Positions 63,290 to 64,000 of a stretch of 64,000 nucleotides of DNA are shown in pieces. This stretch comes from Colwellia_A sp047621305. Its GTDB lineage: Bacteria; Pseudomonadota; Gammaproteobacteria; Enterobacterales; Alteromonadaceae. The stretch lies in assembly GCA_047621305.1 (NCBI GenBank), contig JBLHNB010000015.1, forward strand, positions 1 through 64,000. The letters are read 5' to 3'. A program made the position numbers and the translations under genes. The notes beneath the pieces are model-generated. The model searched no databases, was not told the origin of the DNA, and saw nothing but the letters and a program-made list of their open reading frames with translations. Position 1 is the stretch's first letter. The number at the start of each line of letters is the position of its first letter.

Positions 63290-64000
63290 ATGAGAAAAAT
63301 GTCTGTTTTAGCCAGTACCATTATTTTATCGAGCACAATTGCCTTATCAAGTTTACCTGCAAGTGCTAACTTACCGCTGTCTGTGAATGGTCAGACCATG
63401 CCAAGCTTAGCACCGATGTTAACAGGGGTAACTCCTGCTGTGGTCTTAATTTCAGTCAAAGGCACACACGAAATAAAACCCAAAGTACCCGATGCATTTA
63501 AATTTTTCTTTGGACGTCCTCGTCAAAATCAAAATCAATCTCAAGAGCGTGAATTTAGGGGGCTAGGTTCTGGCGTTATTATCGATGCCGATGAAGGTTA
63601 TATAGTTACAAATAACCATGTTATCGCAGAGGCTGATGAAATATTAATCACCTTAAAAGATGGTCGACAAATAAAAGCTAAAAAAATTGGTACTGATGAA
63701 GGCAGCGATATCGCTTTATTGCAAATAGATGCCGATGATTTAGTTGAAATAAAAATTGCCGACTCTGACAACTTACGTGTTGGTGACTTTGCTGTTGCTA
63801 TAGGCAGTCCTTTTGGACTAGGGCAAACTGTTACATCTGGTATTGTCAGTGCTTTGGGTCGTAGTGGCCTTAATATTGAAAACTATGAGGACTTCATTCA
63901 AACTGACGCCGCTATTAATAGTGGCAACTCAGGTGGTGCTCTCGTTAACCTGAACGGTGAATTAATTGGCATCAACACCGCAATTATAGGCCCAAATGGT
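63290..64000 (+). CDS. degQ: Periplasmic serine protease DegQ (HtrA family), 3' end outside window
   Basis: The first 237 codons of an HtrA protease, open to the window end. A signal peptide (about 1-26, cleavage ASA-N) is followed by the trypsin-like domain. The catalytic triad is visible: H in TNNHVIAEADE (about 107), D in GSDIALLQID (about 139) and S in AAINSGNSGGALVN (about 213). The PDZ domains would lie outside. It degrades or refolds misfolded periplasmic proteins. The first ATG is used; ATG 63299 is an alternative. Position after zapG is typical of degQ. Confidence 0.93.
   Translation, partial: MRKMSVLASTIILSSTIALSSLPASANLPLSVNGQTMPSLAPMLTGVTPAVVLISVKGTHEIKPKVPDAFKFFFGRPRQNQNQSQEREFRGLGSGVIIDADEGYIVTNNHVIAEADEILITLKDGRQIKAKKIGTDEGSDIALLQIDADDLVEIKIADSDNLRVGDFAVAIGSPFGLGQTVTSGIVSALGRSGLNIENYEDFIQTDAAINSGNSGGALVNLNGELIGINTAIIGPNG

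Overview
This 64 kb window looks like chromosomal DNA of a cold-water marine gammaproteobacterium of the order Alteromonadales, most likely Colwellia or a close relative. The DNA is AT-rich. The gene content is typical of the group: motX, lpoA-yraN-diaA-dolP, sspA/sspB, petABC, rplM-rpsI, zapE/zapG, a split B12-dependent ribonucleotide reductase, and DUF6776 and DUF3718-like proteins. The genus is inferred from protein style and gene order only.

Layout. 1-12 kb: an edge-truncated MITE-like repeat, a response-regulator/histidine-kinase hybrid, a YdbS/YdbT-like PH-domain pair, an M17 aminopeptidase, motX, a diguanylate cyclase and an HD-GYP protein, then a minus-strand operon of porin, PstS-like protein and chemoreceptor. 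A 46-bp tandem array copied from the 3' end of the PstS-like gene lies between that gene and the chemoreceptor. 12-26 kb: M28 peptidase, RND efflux pump with adaptor, erpA, DUF6776 protein, ClC-family protein with hemJ, a solute-binding-protein pseudogene with one in-frame TGA, pyrB, hemL and a SpoIIAA-like protein. 26-37 kb: mrcB, hrpB, a complete second copy of the MITE-like repeat in opposite orientation, a VOC protein, and nosZ-nosR with an FNR-like box. 37-41 kb: proline synthesis, proB divergent from proC-proA. 41-45 kb: the clearest accessory segment, a minus-strand parD-parE-primase/helicase cluster next to rnpB. The large protein has the primase-plus-SF2-helicase architecture described for TOTE conflict systems. 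45-64 kb: TPR protein with a DesK/DesR-like two-component system, rsmI, lpoA-yraN-diaA-dolP, sspB/sspA, petABC, a DUF3718-like protein, rplM-rpsI, nrdJab behind NrdR boxes and a CRP-like site, zapE, zapG and the start of degQ.

Most of the window is ordinary housekeeping DNA. The best candidates for something less described are the toxin-antitoxin/primase-helicase operon beside rnpB; the tandem array of alternative gene tails, which could swap the C-terminus of the PstS-like protein by recombination; and the inverted MITE pair about 31.5 kb apart. Start codons were re-chosen where a ribosome binding site (RBS) favoured another codon, and several genes appear to use GTG or TTG.
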